Shown here: piece after piece, positions 16,590-26,100 of the stretch
How positions within the stretch are numbered: the stretch's first letter is position 1
Layout of the letters: the number at the start of each line of letters is the position of its first letter
Assembly: GCA_026417795.1 (NCBI GenBank)
Contig: JAOACP010000017.1
Span: 3,307-40,731, forward strand
Reading direction: 5' to 3'
DNA: 37,425 bases
Source: Thermanaerothrix sp.
GTDB lineage: Bacteria; Synergistota; Synergistia; Synergistales; Synergistaceae
The notes under the pieces: model-generated
The model's database searches: none
Seen by the model: only the letters and a program-made list of their open reading frames with translations
Told to the model about the DNA's origin: nothing
Program-made: the position numbers and the translations under genes

Positions 16590-17750
16590 TCAGCGCTGGC
16601 GCGGATCGAACTTCTTCACGAACACGAAGGCCTTTGCCTTGGCGTCCACCTTCTGGATAACCGCCGGCTTGTCCTGCGGGTCGTGGGTCTTGGGGTCGAT
16701 GGTCAAAACGCCGCTGGTGACCTTGAGGTTCCGGGTGGACTCCATGGCCCTTACGAGGGCCTCCCCGTCCAGGCTCTTGGAGGTCTTCATGGCGTTCACC
16801 AGCAAAAGCAGGGCGTCCTGGGCCATCACCGGGTTGGGGAGCACCGGATCCGCCCCGTAGGCCTTCCTGTACTCCTTGACGAAGCCCACTATGTCCGGGT
16901 CCGACAGGTCCGTCAGGTTGACGAAGTAGCTCCCGTGGACGGCGCTGCCCCCAAGGTCCATAAGGTCCGGGCTTCCCCAGTTGTCGGTGCCAAGGAGCCG
17001 GGCCTTTATGCCAAGGTCCCTGGCCTGCTTGGCCGCCATGGCGGCCTCCTTCTGGCTGGTGGGGATGAAGATCACGTCCGGGTTAAGCTGCTTTATCTTG
17101 CCGAGCTGGGCCCGGTAATCGAGCTCGTCGGTCCTGAAGGCCTCCTTGGCCACCACCTTTCCGCCCTCCTTGGCGAAGGCCTCCTCGAAGTACTTGGCAA
17201 GCCACTGGCCGTAATCGGAGCCCACGTCGTAAAGTACCGCCGCCCGCCGGGCCTTGAGGTCCCGGTAGGCGAAGCGGGCCGCCACGGTGCCCTGGAAGGG
17301 GTCTATGAAACAGGGGCGGAAGACGAACCTACGGGTCTTGCCGGTCCTCTTGTCCACCGTGACGTATGGGTTGGTGGCGGTGGTGACCACCATGGGCACC
17401 TTGCCCCTCTCCACCACCGGGGCGGCGGCGATGGCGTTGCCGCTCTGGGCGGGGCCTATTATGGCCACCACTCCCTCGTCCACAAGCCGTCGGGCCACGT
17501 TGACCGACTCCACCGGGTCGTTGCGGTTGTCATAGCTTATCAGCTTCAGCTTCTTGCCCATGACCCCACCCTGTGCGTTTATCTTCTTCACCAAAAGCTC
17601 AAGGGCCAGCTTCTCCGACTGCCCCCACATGGAGGCCCCGCCCGTGAGGGACACCGAGTGGCCTATCTTTATCTCCCCTCCCGCCATGGCACAGGAGGCC
17701 CCAATACCCAAAGCCAACAAAGCGGCGGCAACGCTCCTTAGAATCCTCAA
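16590..17750 (-). CDS. livK: Branched-chain amino-acid ABC transporter substrate-binding protein LivK
   Basis: This 386-residue periplasmic binding protein of the Leu/Ile/Val (ANF-receptor) fold has a signal peptide with hydrophobic residues 7-20 and a cut near CAMA|GGEIK. There is no proper lipobox, so it is probably soluble. Mature-region marks are IKIGHSVSLTGGASMWGQ, INAQGGVMGKKLKLISYDN, the serine/threonine ligand region AIIGPAQSGNAIA, and LYDVGSDYGQW. The ligand could be any hydrophobic amino acid. The TTG start at 17750 has AAGGAGGGG six bases upstream. The 85-bp gap to the upstream regulator holds a small inverted repeat, GGTAAATTACC (17781-17791), that could be a regulatory site. Confidence 0.94.
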   Translation of the reverse strand: MRILRSVAAALLALGIGASCAMAGGEIKIGHSVSLTGGASMWGQSEKLALELLVKKINAQGGVMGKKLKLISYDNRNDPVESVNVARRLVDEGVVAIIGPAQSGNAIAAAPVVERGKVPMVVTTATNPYVTVDKRTGKTRRFVFRPCFIDPFQGTVAARFAYRDLKARRAAVLYDVGSDYGQWLAKYFEEAFAKEGGKVVAKEAFRTDELDYRAQLGKIKQLNPDVIFIPTSQKEAAMAAKQARDLGIKARLLGTDNWGSPDLMDLGGSAVHGSYFVNLTDLSDPDIVGFVKEYRKAYGADPVLPNPVMAQDALLLLVNAMKTSKSLDGEALVRAMESTRNLKVTSGVLTIDPKTHDPQDKPAVIQKVDAKAKAFVFVKKFDPRQR

Positions 17751-17835
17751 CGAAATCCCCTCCTTATTTACGATTTTGCAGGTAAATTACCCCACATGGA
17801 CCCCGGCGCCTAAGGAAATCGATGTATCTATCCCG

Positions 17836-18570
17836 TCAGCTCCCCGACTCGGCGGTCTTGGTCCCTATAAGCGCCCTGCAGTCCGCCACCAGGTTGTCTA
17901 TGTGGCGGCGCATGGCCATCTCCGCTTCGTCGGGGTCGTGGTTTGACACCGCCTCCATTATGGACCGGTGGTCCGAGTTGGAGAGCCTCCCAGCCTTCCG
18001 GCGCACCATCTCAAGCTCCCTGGCCTCAAAGGGGTTCTGCCGAAGAAGCTCCACCACCGACACCAAAAGCCGGTTCCCCGACGCCATGGCCAGCATCCGG
18101 TGGAACCTGGAGTCCTCCTCCCACACGGGGTTTCCCATGCGGACCGCCTCCTCCATGCACTCCACCGAGGACCACAGGGCACTTATCTGGTCCGGAGTTC
18201 CCCTCAAGGCCGCAAGGCGGGCCACCTCCTGCTCCACCGCCCGCCGGGCCTCAAGGAGCTCCAAAATCCGCTCCCCCTCCCTGGACAGGATCGAATCCAC
18301 CAGGCCCATGGCCATGGCGCTGCTCAGGCTGTTTCTCTCCAGAAGCGCAAGACGGTTGAGCCCAAGCTCCGTCATGTGGCGGCCTTTGTTCCTGTCCTTC
18401 CGGAGCATCCCCCTCACCTCAAGGTCCGTAAGCAGCCGCCCCACCGTGGCCTCGGAAAGGAACATGCCCCTGCGCTCAAGCTCGCGCCTTATGGCCCCAG
18501 CCCCCATGGGAACCGGTGAGTCCCTTATGATCATCAAAACCTTGAGCTCCACGTCCAAAGCCCTGTCCAT
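17836..18570 (-). CDS. FCD-domain regulator with NrpR-like winged helix
   Basis: This 244-residue probable transcription factor lies directly upstream of livK. Residues 1-65 form a winged helix (IRDSPVPMGAGAIRREL, then LSEATVGRLLTDLEVRGML) that looks like the RNase R/NrpR winged-helix domain (HTH_12), not the usual GntR domain. Residues 100-230 are an FCD domain: LLEARRAVEQEVARLAA followed by the metal/effector ligands Asp153, His157, His201 and His223. FCD domains usually sense small carboxylates or amino acids. Control of the liv genes is inferred from position. The ATG start has AGGGG 11 bases upstream. Its promoter at 18643-18671 shares a spacer motif with another promoter. Confidence 0.8.
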   Translation of the reverse strand: MDRALDVELKVLMIIRDSPVPMGAGAIRRELERRGMFLSEATVGRLLTDLEVRGMLRKDRNKGRHMTELGLNRLALLERNSLSSAMAMGLVDSILSREGERILELLEARRAVEQEVARLAALRGTPDQISALWSSVECMEEAVRMGNPVWEEDSRFHRMLAMASGNRLLVSVVELLRQNPFEARELEMVRRKAGRLSNSDHRSIMEAVSNHDPDEAEMAMRRHIDNLVADCRALIGTKTAESGS

Positions 18571-18642
18571 CCAAAAACCAGCCCCTCGAACTTAATCTCA
18601 ATCGTGATGATTGATGAGTGATGAGTGACAAGAACTCCGAAG

Positions 18643-18671
18643 AAGTTACCCCCTAAGGGCCGGTATGTCAA
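18643..18671 (-). promoter_or_regulatory. Promoter of the FCD regulator and liv operon
   Basis: On the - strand, TTGACA (18666-18671), 17 bases, TAACTT (18643-18648). The spacer ends CCCTTAGGGGG and runs into TAA, the same 14 bases as in the promoter at 10167-10195. Between it and the start codon are tandem TGATGAG repeats (18612-18627), which could form a further binding site. Confidence 0.72.
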
Positions 18672-18843
18672 CCTTCCAAACCTAAGCTGTACCCGGCCAG
18701 TGATATTGTCACCCTATAAGGGGACGGGGAAAATGTCACCATGAGAAAGGATGGCGTTTTCTTGAGTGAGAAGGGATCCGGTGAGGATACGGCGGCCGGG
18801 GCAGCCGGATGCCGGGAGGGAAAGCGAAAGGCCGCAAAGTTTA

Positions 18844-18867
18844 AGGGCCCCTCTCAAGAAGGGCCCT
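18844..18867 (-). terminator. Probable terminator after the 58-residue membrane protein gene
   Basis: AGGGCCC (18844-18850) pairs with GGGCCCT (18861-18867) around ten bases. On the - strand TTAAACTTTGC follows, a weak U tract. It is 53 bases past the small gene's stop. Confidence 0.5.
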
Positions 18868-18919
18868 AGGAGTCCGCGGAAATCTGATTCAACCTTGTCA
18901 TCACCATCTCACATTTTAT

Positions 18920-19096
18920 TTACAGGGAAAGGGGCGCCATGACTATGAATGACACGCACAGACTTATGGCTCCGAAGAGGGCGTGGCGGATCCTGGGGGG
19001 CACCAGCATTGACAATCCCATCCCCCCAAGGTCCAGCAGCTCGAAAAGCCCGAACACCGAAAGGCAGAACACCAACACCGACAGGTAAGCCATCAT
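18920..19096 (-). CDS. 58-residue membrane protein, unknown function
   Basis: This small gene was found by reading the 757-bp gap between the chemoreceptor and the regulator. The product has 58 residues and two hydrophobic segments: about 3-21 (MAYLSVLVFCLSVFGLFELL) and about 39-57 (ALFGAISLCVSFIVMAPLSL). They are joined by a short loop with PPRIRH. The first of two adjacent ATGs (19094-19096) has AGAGGAGGT eight bases upstream, much better than chance. A hairpin follows the stop. I do not recognise the family. The gene lies between the chemoreceptor terminator and the liv regulator, both on the same strand, and is probably expressed alone. Confidence 0.62.
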   Translation of the reverse strand: MMAYLSVLVFCLSVFGLFELLDLGGMGLSMLVPPRIRHALFGAISLCVSFIVMAPLSL

Positions 19097-19261
19097 CCTA
19101 ATCTACCTCCTCTTCCCAAGCTCATCTTTTGCCAGATACTTTACAGCCTCCAACCTTGAGCGTATGTTACGCAAACCCCAACAAAAGAAAAAGATTTACA
19201 ACCATTTCTGACAATAAAAGCCATAAAAACCACCATAGGAGGTCAAATCCTAAAAAAATAA

Positions 19262-19300
19262 GCCTCCCGGTTCCCTTGCTGGGGGGTACGACCGGGAGGC
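19262..19300 (-). terminator. Terminator of the chemoreceptor gene
   Basis: GCCTCCCGGT (19262-19271) pairs with ACCGGGAGGC (19291-19300). On the - strand it is followed by TTATTTTTTTAGG. The chemoreceptor stop is 28 bases away. Confidence 0.88.
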
Positions 19301-19327
19301 GGACCTACGTTTTTAAATCAAAACACC

Positions 19328-21370
19328 TCAACCGGGGAGGGCCAGCGAGACCCCCGACGAACAGGTCCTGCTCAGCTGCGTAAGAAGCGATATAAGCCTT
19401 GAGCTCACGTCCTGAGCCCTCCTGTAGAGTTCCTGGACCAAGTGGGACTCCTTGGACTCCACGGCGTTCTGGATCTGATGGCCTATGCGGTGGAGCTCCT
19501 CATGAAGGCTCAAAACCTCGCCCCAGCGGCCCTTCACCGACCCCGGGGGCTCCGCCACGGACACGAAGACCCCAAAACGGCACCTGGTGGGGTCAACCTC
19601 TATGGAGAAGTCCCCTCTGTCGATGTACTTCTTAAGGTTCTCCATCCACATCCTGTGGCCCGCCACAGCGGCGTCGCACATGGAGGCGAAGTCTTCGCAG
19701 GTGGTGTACTTGAGCCTCGATAGGTCGTTCAACACGTTCTTCCCCATCTCCAACGCGTCGCCGAGTCCCGACACCACGGACCTCATGCCCTCCCCAAGAA
19801 GCACCGCCACCTGGTCCGTCTTAGCCACCAGGGACGTGAGCTCAGCCACGTACTGGGACACCCTCTCCGCCCCGGCGGCCATCTCCTGGGAAGAGGCGCT
19901 CAGCTCCTCCGCCCCGGCGGCCACGCTCTGGGAGGCATCGTTCACCGAGCTCATCCCGTCCAATATCTGGGACATGTAGGAGGCCACGCTAGATATGCCG
20001 CCCGCCACCCGGTCCATCTCCTCCGACATGACGGATATGTCCTTGGACGTATCCCCTATCCCTCCCACTATCTGGCCCAACCTCTCCTCTATCTTGGACG
20101 CCGCCCCCTTGCTCTCCTCCGCAAGCTTGCGGACCTCCTCCGCCACCACCGCGAAGCCCCGGCCCGCCTCTCCCGCCCGGGCGGCCTCTATGGCGGCGTT
20201 CAGCGCCAAAAGGTTGGTCTGCTCCGCTATGCCGGTGATCACCTGGACCACCGAGTTTATCACCTTTGCCTGCTCCGCCAGGGAAGAGGCCCTCTGGGAC
20301 ACGTTGGACACCCGGTCCTCCATGCCCTTTATCAAATCCACCGCATCCTTGAGCCTCTCCTCCCCGTCCCTGGCCCGGGAGACCACCATGGACACCGCCT
20401 CATTAAGCTGCTCCGCCGAGTGGGCCAAGGCCTGGGCAGTGGAGGCTATCTCCTCGGAGCTGGCGTACTGCTGCACCACCGCATGGTTTATGTTCTCCGC
20501 CGCCCGGGAACCTTCGGAGGCCTTAGTGCGCACGGCGTCAAGCTCCTTGGAAAAGGCGTCCAAAGACCGCTGCACTCCGTAAAAGGCCGCCATGAAGTCC
20601 TGGAAGGCCTTAGAAAAGGCGTAGAACTTGGAGCGGGCAAACTCGGCAAAGCGGTTGAGCCCCTCCGCAAGGGCGCCGGTCTCATCGATGGACTCCACCG
20701 GCACCCTTACTGTGAGGTCCCCGTCGGTGGATCCCATCTTGGAGGCCCTTTCCGCCATCCTTCTTATGGGGGACACCATCCGCCGGAAGTAAAGGATCCC
20801 CACCACCAGGGTAAGTAGGCTCAGGAGAAGGGAGATCTCCTGAATACGGATTACCCGACGAACCCTTGCCTCCGAGTCCTTTTGAAGAGCCCCGGTGGCC
20901 TGGTCCATCGCCTTAACAACTTGAGGGGTCATGTCCATGACCTCCTTAAGGGCCCCCTGGTCCCCTTGGGCCAACCTCCCCAGGGCCCCCTTCAGGGCAT
21001 CCCAAAGTCTTAGGCCCTCCTCAAGGTAGGACCGGACGTTGCCTGAAACAGGCGGGATCTCCACGGAGGAGGAGCCGTCCAGGGTCAAGGGGACCCTACC
21101 GCCCTTTAGCAGGGCATTAAGAGTGACCTCAAAGACCTCCCCGGTGCTCCGCGCTTGGTCCCAAAAGGAGGTATCCTGGGAGACGCTGTACATAGCCACT
21201 TCCTTGGCCATCTTCTGGGCCAACATCCTCTGACGTCCCGCGAGATTTATCAAAACCCCGTCCTCCGAGCTGTCCTGGGCAGATTTGAGGGTAAGCCAAA
21301 TGGAAAGTGCAAAGAGGGAAAAAACCGCCAACAAGGGCAACATCATGCGATAGATCATGCTCCTCTTCAA
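19328..21370 (-). CDS. Methyl-accepting chemotaxis protein with PilJ-like sensor and CZB domain
   Basis: This is a transmembrane chemoreceptor of about 680 residues. Order: first membrane helix (about 8-28), periplasmic PilJ/nitrate-sensor type four-helix domain starting [17 protein letters not shown], second membrane helix ([17 protein letters not shown]), HAMP, and the MCP signalling coiled coil with the hairpin tip [20 protein letters not shown]. At the C-terminus is a CZB zinc-binding domain with [15 protein letters not shown] and [10 protein letters not shown], which supplies the His, Cys, His and His ligands. It would signal to CheA/CheW, which are not in the window. The TTG at 21370 is preferred because AGGAGG lies eight bases before; a longer frame opens at 21412. 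A TATAAT is present on the - strand at 21435-21440 without a good -35. Confidence 0.93.
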   Translation of the reverse strand: MKRSMIYRMMLPLLAVFSLFALSIWLTLKSAQDSSEDGVLINLAGRQRMLAQKMAKEVAMYSVSQDTSFWDQARSTGEVFEVTLNALLKGGRVPLTLDGSSSVEIPPVSGNVRSYLEEGLRLWDALKGALGRLAQGDQGALKEVMDMTPQVVKAMDQATGALQKDSEARVRRVIRIQEISLLLSLLTLVVGILYFRRMVSPIRRMAERASKMGSTDGDLTVRVPVESIDETGALAEGLNRFAEFARSKFYAFSKAFQDFMAAFYGVQRSLDAFSKELDAVRTKASEGSRAAENINHAVVQQYASSEEIASTAQALAHSAEQLNEAVSMVVSRARDGEERLKDAVDLIKGMEDRVSNVSQRASSLAEQAKVINSVVQVITGIAEQTNLLALNAAIEAARAGEAGRGFAVVAEEVRKLAEESKGAASKIEERLGQIVGGIGDTSKDISVMSEEMDRVAGGISSVASYMSQILDGMSSVNDASQSVAAGAEELSASSQEMAAGAERVSQYVAELTSLVAKTDQVAVLLGEGMRSVVSGLGDALEMGKNVLNDLSRLKYTTCEDFASMCDAAVAGHRMWMENLKKYIDRGDFSIEVDPTRCRFGVFVSVAEPPGSVKGRWGEVLSLHEELHRIGHQIQNAVESKESHLVQELYRRAQDVSSRLISLLTQLSRTCSSGVSLALPG

Positions 21371-21456
21371 AGTCCATTCCTCCTCCCCCATCTGAAAACC
21401 TGGAATCCCCACTTGCTAGAAAAAATCCCTTTAGATTATACACCAAAAACACAAAG

Positions 21457-21491
21457 AGCGGGACCTAAGGTATCCGCCTATGGGTCCCGCT
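21457..21491 (-). terminator. Terminator of the carboxyltransferase gene
   Basis: AGCGGGACC (21457-21465) pairs with GGTCCCGCT (21483-21491). On the - strand CTTTGTGTTTTTGG follows. It lies 20 bases past the stop codon and just upstream of the chemoreceptor's -10-like TATAAT. Confidence 0.78.
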
Positions 21492-21510
21492 GCTCCATCA
21501 AGCTGCTCCA

Positions 21511-23025
21511 TTAAACCGGGTAGGCCGCTTCCTCCTTGAGCTCCCCGAGCCCCACGTCCCTCAGGGTGACCCGGGCGTACTTGCGGGGCAGGAAGTCCTT
21601 GGCCACCTGGGGGAAAAGAACGTAGGACAACACGTCCTCCGGTTGAAGTATCCAGGGCTCCACCTCTTTCCTGGCCTTATCAAGCTCCGGTTCCAGGAGC
21701 TCCCCTGGGCGGCAGGTTATGGGTTCCTCGTCTCCCAGAACCTTCTTCAGTATCTCCGGGTCAACCGGGGCGGGAGTCCTGCCGTAGTAGCCCTGGAACA
21801 CCTGACGCACCTCCTTGGGAACCACCTTCCACCTCTCCCCCACAAGCACGTTGGCCGCCGCCTGACTTCCCACTATCTGGCTGGTAGGCGTCACCAGGGG
21901 AGGATACCCCATCTCCTTCCTCACCCTGGGAACCTCTTCAAGGACCTCCTTGAGCTTGTGAAGGGCCCCCTGTTCCTTGAGCTGGCTCTGCAGGTTGGAG
22001 TACATCCCCCCCGGGACCTGGTAGATGAGGATGTTTATGTCCACCCCTTGAACTCCCATTATGAGCTTGGAGTACTTCTCCCTAAGCTTTGAGAAGTGCT
22101 CCGCCACGGGAAGCAGCTTCTCCAGGGAAAGGCCCGTGTCATAGGGTCCTCCCGCAAGGGCCGCCACCATGGTCTCCGTGGCGGGCTGGCTGGTGCCCAT
22201 GGAGAAGGGGGATATGGCACAGTCCACCACGTCCGCCCCGGCCATTATGGAGGCAAGGTACGTCATGGCGGCAAAACCGCTGGTGTAGTGGCTGTGAACC
22301 TGCAGTGGCACCTTGCCTATCCGGGACTTTATGGCGTGCACGAGCCGCCCCGCCTCGGTGGGGGACAAAAGCCCCGCCATGTCCTTGATGCATATGGAGT
22401 CCGCCCCCATGGACACCATGTCCTCCGCCTGCTTGACGAAGGCCTCCAGGGTGTGGACCGGGGATATGGTGTAGGAGATGGCCATCTGAAGATGCGCTCC
22501 CTCTCGCTTCACCTGGTCCGCCGCCACCTCCATGTTCCTCAAGTCGTTCAGAGCGTCGAATACCCTTATGATGTCTATGCCGTTGCCTATGGCGCGCTTG
22601 ACGAACTCCCGAACCACGTCGTCCGCGTAGTGCCTGTAGCCCACCAGGTTCTGACCCCTAAGGAGCATCTGGAGCTTGGTGTTGGGCATCCGGCGGCGGA
22701 TCTCCCGGAGCCTCTCCCAGGGGTCCTCATCCAGGAACCTCATGCAGGCGTCAAAGGTGGCCCCTCCCCACACCTCCATGGAGTGGTAACCCACCTGGTC
22801 CATGGCCTCCGCTATGGGTATCATGTCCTCGGTCCTAAGACGGGTGGCCATTATGGACTGATGGGCGTCCCTGAAGGCGGTCTCGGTTATCCCGACGGTC
22901 CGTTTGGGCACGTCAAAGGGGTCCTTGAAGCTACCCACTTCCCTCTTGTCCTCCCGAGGGGCCTCCGCCACCTTCACATAGGCCCTACGCTGTCCGTTGC
23001 CGTTAATCCTGTTCTCATCCGACAA
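21511..23025 (-). CDS. Pyruvate/oxaloacetate carboxyltransferase subunit without biotin domain
   Basis: This 504-residue protein of the HMGL-like/PYC_OADA family includes oxaloacetate decarboxylase alpha, pyruvate carboxylase subunit B and transcarboxylase 5S. The barrel shows ITETAFRDAHQS (metal ligand Asp53), GGATFDACMRFL, the lysine that is carbamylated in this family (Lys214 in CIKDMAG) and metal ligands His244 and His246 in VHSHYTSG. The second half is the conserved carboxylase domain (GVDINILIYQVPGGMYSNL). It ends near residue 504 with no MKM biotin motif, so a separate biotin carrier is needed, as in 5S transcarboxylase. TTG start, seven bases after GGAGGTG. It lies downstream of nifJ, so a link between pyruvate and C4 acids is likely. 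Confidence 0.88.
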   Translation of the reverse strand: MSDENRINGNGQRRAYVKVAEAPREDKREVGSFKDPFDVPKRTVGITETAFRDAHQSIMATRLRTEDMIPIAEAMDQVGYHSMEVWGGATFDACMRFLDEDPWERLREIRRRMPNTKLQMLLRGQNLVGYRHYADDVVREFVKRAIGNGIDIIRVFDALNDLRNMEVAADQVKREGAHLQMAISYTISPVHTLEAFVKQAEDMVSMGADSICIKDMAGLLSPTEAGRLVHAIKSRIGKVPLQVHSHYTSGFAAMTYLASIMAGADVVDCAISPFSMGTSQPATETMVAALAGGPYDTGLSLEKLLPVAEHFSKLREKYSKLIMGVQGVDINILIYQVPGGMYSNLQSQLKEQGALHKLKEVLEEVPRVRKEMGYPPLVTPTSQIVGSQAAANVLVGERWKVVPKEVRQVFQGYYGRTPAPVDPEILKKVLGDEEPITCRPGELLEPELDKARKEVEPWILQPEDVLSYVLFPQVAKDFLPRKYARVTLRDVGLGELKEEAAYPV

Positions 23026-23089
23026 CTCAAAACACCTCCAGGGTGGTTAAGCTTCTTTGGATATCTTTTGAACTTTCCGCAAACTTAAA

Positions 23090-23115
23090 GGGCGGGGGGA
23101 ACCTTCCCCCCGCCC
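23090..23115 (-). terminator. Terminator of nifJ
   Basis: GGGCGGGGGG (23090-23099) pairs perfectly with CCCCCCGCCC (23106-23115) around AACCTT. On the - strand CTTTAAGTTTGCGG follows. The U tract is interrupted, so some read-through into the carboxyltransferase gene is possible. No clear separate promoter is seen for that gene. Confidence 0.75.
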
Positions 23116-23140
23116 GGCATACCATCAGGGCCTTTAAAAC

Positions 23141-26100
23141 CTAGCCCTCCACCGGCATCTCCGCCAGGTGCTTGTAGAGGCGCCAGCGCTGACGAAGCTC
23201 CCTCTCCTCCTCCGCCAAGAGGGCCTCCGCCACCTCGGGATGCATCTTCTTGAGCACGTTGTAACGGGTCTCGTTGTAAACGTACTCCTTGAGCGGCAGG
23301 GTGGGCTCCTTGCTGTCCAATATTAGTGGGTTCTTCCCCTCTTTGGCAAGCTCCGGGTTGTACCGCATCAAGATCCAGTGCCCGGACTCCACCGCCCGCT
23401 TCTGCTGCTCGAAACCGTACCTCAGGTCGAAGCCGTGGTTGATGCAGTGGCTGTAGGCGATGATTATGGAGGGTCCGTCGTAGGCCTCCGCCTCAAGGAA
23501 GGCCTTCACGCACTGGCTGTCGTTGGCCCCCATGGCCACCCGGGCCACGTAGACGTGGCCGTAGGTCATGGCCATGAGCGCCAGATCCTTCTTGCCGGTC
23601 CTCTTGCCGCCGGCGGTGAACTTGGCCACGGCGCCCCGCGGGGTAGCCTTGGACATCTGGCCTCCGGTGTTGGAGTAGACCTCCGTGTCCAGCACCAGGA
23701 TGTTGACGTTCTTGTCCATGGATATCACGTGGTCCAGCCCACCGTAGCCTATGTCGTAGGCCCAGCCGTCGCCGCCGACTATCCACACGCTCTTCTTCAC
23801 CAGCGCGTAGGCCACGGAGAGCAGCTCCACCGCCTCGGCGGTGCCTATCTCGCAGAGCTTGTCCTCCAGGATGGCCACCCTCTCCCGCTGGGCCTCTATC
23901 TCCTCCTCGGTCACCTGCCTAGCCTCCAGTATGGCGGTCACAAGGTCGTCCCCTATCTGGAGGGCCAGCTTCTTAAGCAGCACCTTTGCGTAGTCCGCCT
24001 TCTGATCCAGCGCCAACCTGAACCCAAGGCCGAACTCCGCGCAGTCCTCAAAGAGGGAGTTGCTCCAGGTGGGGCCCCTGCCGAAGTCGTTGTAGGTCCA
24101 GGGGGTGGTGGGCAGGTTGCCGCAGTATATGGAGGAGCAGCCCGTGGCGTTGGCCACCATCATCCTGTCTCCGAAGAGGGCGGAGGCCAGCTTCAGGTAC
24201 GGGGTCTCGCCGCAGCCGCCGCAGGCCCCGGAGAACTCGAAGAGGGGGCGCAGGAGCTGGATGTCCTTAACGGTGGACTTGTTCAGCTTGCTCCTGTCCA
24301 CGTCCGGAAGGGCCAGGAAGTAGTCCCAGTTCTCCGCCTCCTGGTCCCTCAAGGGCAGCTTGAACTCCATGTTTATGGCCTTCCACTCCGGGTTGGCCTT
24401 GTTCTTGGCGGGGCAGTTCTGTACGCAAAGCCCGCAGCCTATGCAGTCCTCCGGCGCCACCTGCACGGTGTACTTCATGCCCTGGAAGTCCTTCCACTTG
24501 GCGTCCGCGGACTTGAAGGTCTTAGGGGCCCCCTCCAGGAACTTGGGATCGTACACCTTGGCCCTTATGGCCGCGTGGGGGCACGCCAGGGAGCACTTGC
24601 CGCACTGGACGCACACCTCGGGGTCCCACACGGGAATGTCTATGGCTATGTTGCGCTTCTCGTACTGAGAAGTGCCGGTGGGGTAGGTCCCGTCGGGGGG
24701 CAGGGCGGAAACGGGGACCGAGTCCGCCTCGTCTATGAGCATGGGCCCCAGGACCTCCTTCACGAAGCAGGGGGCCCACTCGGACATGGGGGGCTTAAGG
24801 TCGAAGGTGCTGGTAACCTTGTCGGGCACCTTCACCTCGTGCAGGTGGGCAAGGGTGGCATCCACCGCCTCGATGTTCTTCTGTACCACCGCGTCGCCCT
24901 TCTTGCCGTAGGTCTTCTTGATGGACTTCTTTATCTGCTCTATGGCCTCGTCCTTGGGGAGCACCCCGCTTATGGCGAAGAAGCAGGTCTGCATGATGGT
25001 GTTGATGCGGCCTCCCATGCCGGTCTCCTTGGCGATGGAAACCGCATCTATCACGTAGAACTTGAGCTGCTTCTCTATGATCTCCCTCTGAATGGTCTTG
25101 GGCAGGTGGTCCCAGACCTCATCGGGCCCGTAGGGGCTGTTGAGCAGGAACACCCCACCCTTGGCGGCCCTCTTCAGCACGTTAAGCCGCTCTATGAAGG
25201 AGAACTGATGACACGCCACGAAGTTGGCGCTGCCCACCAGGTAGGAGCCCCTGATGGGCTTGGGTCCAAACCGGAGATGGCTTATGGTAAGGCCGCCGGA
25301 CTTCTTGGAGTCGTAGACGAAGTAGCCCTGGGCGTTGTAGTCGGTCTCCTCGCCTATGATCTTTATGGAGTTCTTGTTGGCCCCCACGGTCCCGTCGGAG
25401 CCAAGGCCGTAGAACAGGCACCTGACGGTCTTGGGATCCTCGGTGACGAAGGAGGGATCGTAGTCGATGGAGAGGTAGGTCACGTCGTCCTCTATGCCCA
25501 CGGTGAAGCCGTTCCGGGGCTCCAGACGATCCAGCTCGTCGAAGACCCCCTTCACCATGGCGGGGGTGAAGTCCTTGGAGGACAGCCCGTAACGGCCGCC
25601 CACCACCATTATCTCCGGCCGGTTGGCGAGGGCCTCCACCACGTCCTTGTACAGGGGCTCGCCGCCGGCGCCGGGCTCCTTGCAGCGGTCCAAAACCGCC
25701 ACAGACCTCACGGTGGCGGGCAGAGCCCTAAGCAGGTGCTCCACGCTGAAGGGCCTGAAGAGGCGGACCTTGATGAGCCCAACCTTCTCGCCCCTCTCCA
25801 CCAGGTACTCCACGCACTCGTGGGCCACCTCGGCGCCGGAGCCCATCATGATTATGACCTTCTCGGCGTCCCTAGCCCCCACGTAATCGAACAGATGATA
25901 TCGACGCCCCACTATCTTGGCGAACTTGTCCATGGCCCGCTGCACCGCGTCGGGCATGGCCATGTAGTAGGGGTTCCTGGACTCCATGGACTGGAAGAAG
26001 GTGTCCGGGTTCTGGGCGGTGCCGCGGATTATGGGGTCGTCGGGGTTAAGAGCCCTCTCCCGGTGGGCGCGCACCAGGTCCTCGTCTATCATGGCCCTCA

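Noticed and set aside
16344-17741. 465-codon + strand frame
   Set aside because: It is antisense to livK and the start of livH; composition is typical of a shadow frame and no motif is seen.
18735-18870. Possible 42-codon + strand ORF beginning at an ATG near 18740
   Set aside because: It has no Shine-Dalgarno, polar low-complexity composition, and runs into the hairpin at 18844-18867.
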